From positions 2,466,501-2,530,500 of the forward strand of contig NZ_QRGO01000001.1 in NCBI RefSeq assembly GCF_003367195.1: DNA of 64,000 nucleotides, written 5' to 3'. Shown piece by piece: positions 60,383 through 64,000 of the stretch (its first letter is position 1; each line of letters starts with the position of its first letter). This DNA comes from Undibacter mobilis (GTDB lineage: Bacteria; Pseudomonadota; Alphaproteobacteria; Rhizobiales; Xanthobacteraceae). The notes under the pieces were generated by a model that was not told the origin of the DNA, ran no database searches, and worked only from the letters and a program-made list of their open reading frames with translations. The translations under genes were made by a program, and so were the position numbers.

Positions 60383-60793
60383 ATGGACTTCATGAAGACG
60401 ATGACGATCGCCGCGTCCGGGCTCAAAGCCCAGGCCGGACGCATGCGCATCATTTCTGAAAACATCGCCAACGCCGATTCGGTGCCGGATGCGCCGGGTG
60501 CCGATCCTTACCGGCGCAAGATTCCGACCTTCAACACCGAGCTCGACCGCTCGCTCGATGCCCGCGTCGTCACCCTCGGCCGCGTCGCCACCGACAAGAG
60601 CGACTTCCGTCTCAAATACGAGCCCGGCCATCCGTCGGCCAACGCCGACGGCAACGTCAAATACCCGAATGTGAACTCGCTCGTCGAAATGACCGACATG
60701 CGGGAAGCGCAGCGTTCCTACGAAGCCAACATCAATGTGATCAGTGCGACGCGCCGGATGATCCAGCGCACCATCGACATCCTCAAAGCGTGA
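60383..60793 (+). CDS. flgC: Flagellar proximal rod protein FlgC
   Basis: A 136-residue rod subunit: FMKTMTIAASGLKAQAGRMRIISENIANADSV and a C-terminus MREAQRSYEANINVISATRRMIQRTIDILKA. GGAG precedes the ATG. It is 38 bp after flgB. Confidence 0.95.
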   Translation: MDFMKTMTIAASGLKAQAGRMRIISENIANADSVPDAPGADPYRRKIPTFNTELDRSLDARVVTLGRVATDKSDFRLKYEPGHPSANADGNVKYPNVNSLVEMTDMREAQRSYEANINVISATRRMIQRTIDILKA

Positions 60794-60849
60794 GCCCGCA
60801 CCGCCCGCGCAGGCGGGCGCGACACCGCATCTCAAAAGGATAGATAATC

Positions 60850-61173
60850 ATGGCCAGCCCGCTTTCAGCCGCCGGTGCCTACGCCAACGTGGCGCGCATC
60901 GCCGCCGACCCGACCGCGGCATTTGCCGGGGCCGGCGTTGCCCAGCCCAAGAGCGAGACGAGCTTTGCCTCGGTACTCAAGGATGCCATCGGCGCGGTCC
61001 ACGAAACCGGCCACAAGTCCGATGTGCAGACTCAGCAGCTCGTGAAAGGCCAGTCCAACATGGTCGATGTCGTCACCGCGGTGGCCGAGACCGAGGTGGC
61101 GATCGATGCCGTGGTCGCCGTCCGCGACAAGGTGATCGCAGCCTACGAAGAAATCATGCGGATGCCGATTTGA
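60850..61173 (+). CDS. fliE: Flagellar hook-basal body protein FliE
   Basis: A 107-residue MS-ring to rod adaptor. ETSFASVLKDAIGAVHETGHKSDVQTQQLVKGQSNMVDVVTAVAETEVAIDAVVAVRDKVIAAYEEIMRMPI is the family core. AAGGA precedes the ATG. Confidence 0.94.
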   Translation: MASPLSAAGAYANVARIAADPTAAFAGAGVAQPKSETSFASVLKDAIGAVHETGHKSDVQTQQLVKGQSNMVDVVTAVAETEVAIDAVVAVRDKVIAAYEEIMRMPI

Positions 61174-61221
61174 TCTTTTTTCCCGCTTCGCCCGGGAGGG
61201 CGCGGCAACAGAGAGTTTGAA

Positions 61222-61485
61222 ATGACCGGTCCGGAAGTCCTCGATGTGGCGCGCGACGCCATTTATACGCTGATCGTTGTCTCGGCGCCGGTGATGCTGG
61301 TCGGTCTGATCGTCGGCGTTGCCATCTCGCTGTTGCAGGCGCTGACGCAGATTCAGGAAATGACCTTGGCCTTCGTGCCGAAAATCCTGGCGATCTTCGT
61401 CTCGTTATTGATCGCGCTGCCATTCATGGCCGAAAAGCTGCATGCGGAAATGCTGCGTATCGCCTCGCGAATCGTGACGGGGTAG
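61222..61485 (+). CDS. fliQ: Flagellar export gate protein FliQ
   Basis: An 87-residue protein with two membrane helices (VVSAPVMLVGLIVGVAISLLQALTQIQEMTLAFVPKILAIFVSLLI), full length for FliQ. It forms the export gate with FliP and FliR. A 172-bp gap without a gene separates it from fliR. Confidence 0.94.
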   Translation: MTGPEVLDVARDAIYTLIVVSAPVMLVGLIVGVAISLLQALTQIQEMTLAFVPKILAIFVSLLIALPFMAEKLHAEMLRIASRIVTG

Positions 61486-61657
61486 TCTCCGTCATGTCCG
61501 GCCATTGCGGTTAAAAATACCGCGTTCTTTCGGAACGCCGAGGTGCCGGGCATCCGCGCATTTGGCCGCGAATCGTGCGAGAAGACGTCGGTGGCCGGGA
61601 CTGGCCCGGTCATGACGAGTTTCGGAAGTCTCGCCGAGCGGTCGGAAACTCCTGCCG

Positions 61658-62428
61658 ATGCAGATCAACATCTCCTTTCTTCCGGTGCTGGCGGCAGCGT
61701 TCATGCTGACCTTCGCGCGCGTCGGCACGATGGTTATGCTGATGCCGGGCATCGGCGAGAGCAACATGCCCTCCAGGGTGCGGCTGACGATCGCGCTGGC
61801 GCTGACGGCGATCATCATGCCGTTGCACCAGAACGCCTATAATGTGACTCTGACCAGCTTCGGCCCGGTGCTGCAGCTCTTGTTTCAGGAGATCATCATT
61901 GGCGTCGTACTCGGCCTGACGGTGCGGCTCGCCATCTCGGCGCTGCAGACGGCTGGCGTGGTGGTGGCCCAGCAACTTGGTCTCGGCTTTGCGACCTCTG
62001 TCGATCCGACGCAGAATCAGCAGGGCGTAATGATCGGCAATTTCCTGGCCGTGCTTGGCGTGGCCCTGATTTTCGCCACCGACCTGCATCATCTGGTTAT
62101 CGCCGCGCTTAACGATTCCTATGCGATCTTCGCACCGGGTGAGATGCCGCTCACCGGCGACGTCGCGCAGCACTTTACCCGCGTGGTTGCGACATCCTTC
62201 CGCATCGCCATCCAGATATCGGCGCCGTTTCTGGTGTTCGGCCTGGTGTTCAATCTGGGTCTGGGCATTCTCGCCCGCCTGATGCCGCAGATGCAGGTGT
62301 TTTTCATCGGCTTGCCGCTGTCGATCCTGCTCGGGTTCCTGCTTCTGCTGCTGGTGCTCGCCGCCATGATGGGGACGTTCACCGGTTACGTCGAGAACGT
62401 GCTTCTCGAACTTGCGCCACGCCGGTGA
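61658..62428 (+). CDS. fliR: Flagellar export gate protein FliR
   Basis: A 256-residue polytopic protein beginning MQINISFLPVLAAAFMLTFARVGTMVMLMPGIGE and containing FQEIIIGVVLGLTVRLAISALQTAGVVVAQQLGLGFA, the FliR hallmarks. It has about six membrane helices. It ends 11 bp before flhB. The ribosome site is weak. Confidence 0.94.
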   Translation: MQINISFLPVLAAAFMLTFARVGTMVMLMPGIGESNMPSRVRLTIALALTAIIMPLHQNAYNVTLTSFGPVLQLLFQEIIIGVVLGLTVRLAISALQTAGVVVAQQLGLGFATSVDPTQNQQGVMIGNFLAVLGVALIFATDLHHLVIAALNDSYAIFAPGEMPLTGDVAQHFTRVVATSFRIAIQISAPFLVFGLVFNLGLGILARLMPQMQVFFIGLPLSILLGFLLLLLVLAAMMGTFTGYVENVLLELAPRR

Positions 62429-62439
62429 AGGGGTAGCGC

Positions 62440-63510
62440 ATGGCCGACGAAGCCGATCTCGAGGATAAAACAGAAGATCCTTCCCAAAAACGCTTAGATG
62501 ATGCGTTTGAGAAGGGTAACGTCGTCAAGAGCCAGGAGGTCAATACCTGGTTCATCATCGCCGGCGCCACTTTGGTGCTGATGACGTTTTCCGGAAACAT
62601 GGTGCAGGGCCTTACCACCATGATGCGCGGCCTGATCGCGAATGCAGCGATCATTTCCATGGACGGGCCGGCGCTGCCGAGGCTGTTTGGAAAGATCGGC
62701 GGCGAACTCCTGGCTGTGCTGGCAATTCCGTTTCTGGTCCTGATGCTGGCGGCGCTGGCCGGCAACATCGTGCAGCATCGCTTCGTCTGGTCGACCGAAT
62801 CGCTGACGCCGAAATTTTCCAAGATTTCGCCGCTCGCCGGCATGAAGCGGTTGTTTTCCAAACAGTCGCTGGCCAATTTTCTCAAAGGCCTGATCAAGAT
62901 CGTCATTCTCGGCGCGGTCATGGTGGCGCTGTTGTGGCCCGATCGCGACCGCATGGAAGGCCTCGTCACCATGGACCCGGCGGCCCTGCTGCCGTTCACG
63001 TCGGCGATCTCGCTCAAGATCATGGGCGCTGTGGTGGCGCTGCTCGCCGTGGTGGCCGCGGCCGACTACCTGTTCCAGTACCGCAGCTGGTACGGCAAAC
63101 TGAAGATGTCGCTGCAGGAGTTGAAGGACGAATACAAGCAGACCCAGGGCGACCCGTTCATCAAGGGCAAGCTCAAGCAGATCCGGCAAATGCGCTCGAA
63201 GCAGCGCATGTCGACCGCGGTGCCGAAGGCTTCGGTGATCATCACCAACCCGACTCACTATGCCGTCGCGCTGCAATACGAGCGCGGCATGGAGGCGCCG
63301 CTGTGTGTTGCCAAGGGTGTCGACGCCATGGCGCTGCAGATCCGCAAAATCGCCACCGAGCACAACGTGCCGATTGTCGAGAACGTGCCGCTCGCCCGCG
63401 CCCTGCACGCCACCGTCGAGGTCGATCAGGCCATCCCGCCGGAGCACTACAAGGCGGTGGCTGAGGTCATCGGCTATGTCATGAAACTGCGGCGGGCCAT
63501 CCGTTCGTGA
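62440..63510 (+). CDS. flhB: Flagellar export switch protein FlhB
   Basis: A 356-residue protein. The N-terminal TEDPSQKRLDDAFEKGNVVKSQEV is followed by four membrane helices and the self-cleavage motif NPTH at residues 270-273 (ITNPTHYAVAL). Cleavage between N and P switches export from hook to filament substrates. AAGGGG precedes the ATG. It is last in the flgB operon and followed by a cckA-like gene on the same strand. Confidence 0.95.
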   Translation: MADEADLEDKTEDPSQKRLDDAFEKGNVVKSQEVNTWFIIAGATLVLMTFSGNMVQGLTTMMRGLIANAAIISMDGPALPRLFGKIGGELLAVLAIPFLVLMLAALAGNIVQHRFVWSTESLTPKFSKISPLAGMKRLFSKQSLANFLKGLIKIVILGAVMVALLWPDRDRMEGLVTMDPAALLPFTSAISLKIMGAVVALLAVVAAADYLFQYRSWYGKLKMSLQELKDEYKQTQGDPFIKGKLKQIRQMRSKQRMSTAVPKASVIITNPTHYAVALQYERGMEAPLCVAKGVDAMALQIRKIATEHNVPIVENVPLARALHATVEVDQAIPPEHYKAVAEVIGYVMKLRRAIRS

Positions 63511-63539
63511 CGGGCTCACGAATTGGCCGAAAACGCCGC

Positions 63540-63553
63540 TTAAGACCCATTAA
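63540..63553. promoter_or_regulatory. TTAA-N6-TTAA pair upstream of the cckA-like gene
   Basis: TTAA at 63540-63543 and 63550-63553 are separated by 6 bp. This is one base short of the CtrA consensus spacing but matches the spacing seen at 7418-7441 and 50497-50510. Confidence 0.35.
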
Positions 63554-63617
63554 AGGCAGGGATTTCCGGCTCGCGGCCCTTGCGCGGAGCGGCCCCCTTA
63601 AGGCACTTGAATAAGTC

Positions 63618-64000
63618 ATGAACTCCGAGCGACCGAATGAGCCTCGCTCCGCCCCGCGTGACGGGCAGGGCAAGCGGCAAGCCTTCGACAAGAGCCAGAG
63701 CGCGCCGCGCTCGGGCTCCGTCGGCATGGTTCTGCTGGTCGCTCTGCTTCTGGTCGGCGCGGCCGGCGGCCTCATCTATATCGGTCCGGCCCACGCCGAG
63801 ACCTATATCCTCGCGCTGCTATCGGTTCTCGGCACCATTGGCGTGTTCGCACTGTTTGCGCTGGCCTCCGGCATCATGCGGCTGTCCAGTCGCGAGCAGA
63901 GCAATCCGCTTCTGAAATCCGTGGTGGATCAAGGCTTCGACGGCATCGTCGTGACGGATCAGGCGGGAAGAGTTTTCTACGCCAATGCCACCTATCTCGA
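63618..64000 (+). CDS. cckA: CckA-like hybrid histidine kinase (3' partial)
   Basis: The first 127 residues are visible before the window ends. A polar N-terminus rich in Arg/Gln/Ser is followed by two membrane helices (about 36-57 and 64-88) and the beginning of a PAS domain (VVDQGFDGIVVTDQAGRVFYANATYL). This order and the position after flhB match CckA, the kinase that feeds phosphate to CtrA through ChpT. The kinase and receiver domains lie outside the window, so the name rests on N-terminal architecture and synteny. A TTAA-N6-TTAA pair lies ~65 bp upstream. Confidence 0.75.
   Translation, partial: MNSERPNEPRSAPRDGQGKRQAFDKSQSAPRSGSVGMVLLVALLLVGAAGGLIYIGPAHAETYILALLSVLGTIGVFALFALASGIMRLSSREQSNPLLKSVVDQGFDGIVVTDQAGRVFYANATYL

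Noticed and set aside
1..64000. tRNA or rRNA genes, CRISPR arrays, insertion sequences, prophage or integrase genes
   Set aside because: I looked in all intergenic gaps and found no cloverleaf with a GTTCGA-type T-loop, no regularly spaced repeats and no transposase or integrase motifs.

Overview
The window reads as chromosomal DNA of a GC-rich alphaproteobacterium of the Hyphomicrobiales (Rhizobiales), probably near the Bradyrhizobium/Rhodopseudomonas/Pseudolabrys branch. The evidence is flagellar genes peculiar to alphaproteobacteria (fliX, flbT, flaF, motE, a DUF6468 gene), a CckA-like kinase next to flhB, a zinc-less DksA, an Mla-type ABC system with an STAS-fused permease, and a giant GPR/RgsE-like coiled-coil protein. 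I saw no tRNA, rRNA, CRISPR array, insertion sequence or prophage.

Layout. 1-2.9 kb: mlaE-mlaF-mlaD type lipid transport operon, closed by a terminator. 2.9-8.1 kb: a 1422-residue membrane-anchored coiled-coil protein resembling the growth pole ring protein, divergent from a small Hpt protein. 8.2-13.9 kb: 2Fe-2S ferredoxin, secreted hydrolase, two tandem paralogous polytopic membrane proteins that look like GT-C glycosyltransferases, and a CelD-like acyltransferase. 14-17.8 kb: CoxE-like vWA protein, a GC-poor orphan gene, hemN and chaB. 17.9-25 kb: two paralogous coiled-coil proteins around a methyltransferase and small envelope proteins, then ddl. 25-33.8 kb: SixA-like phosphatase, FAD oxidoreductase, MipA-like porin, lipoprotein, ligA-ligB-ligC for protocatechuate 4,5-cleavage, a MoxR ATPase and msrB.

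34-63.5 kb is a large flagellar region in several operons: flgE-flgK-flgL; flbT-flaF; a 721-residue flagellin; flgI-flgJ-flgN; fliX; flgF-flgG-flgA-flgH; fliL-fliM-DUF6468-motE; a 1262-residue TPR-type protein; fliO-fliP; flgB-flgC-fliE-fliQ-fliR-flhB; then a truncated cckA. dksA and a frameshifted BA14K gene interrupt it.

The regulatory DNA is informative. Three flagellar operons (flgE, flgF, flgI) have good sigma-54 -24/-12 elements, each with a 15-bp palindrome of form CGGCA-N5-TGCCG 75-99 bp upstream. This fits the FlbD/FliX-type enhancer logic known from Caulobacter. Early operons (fliX, flgB and the TPR gene) instead carry CtrA-like TTWA-N7-TTAA sites. A CckA-CtrA to FliX-FlbD-sigma54 cascade can therefore be partly read from this window. 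The least explained items are the TPR protein, the coiled-coil pair with a promoter element shared with ddl, the tandem GT-C-like pair, and the GC-poor orphan.
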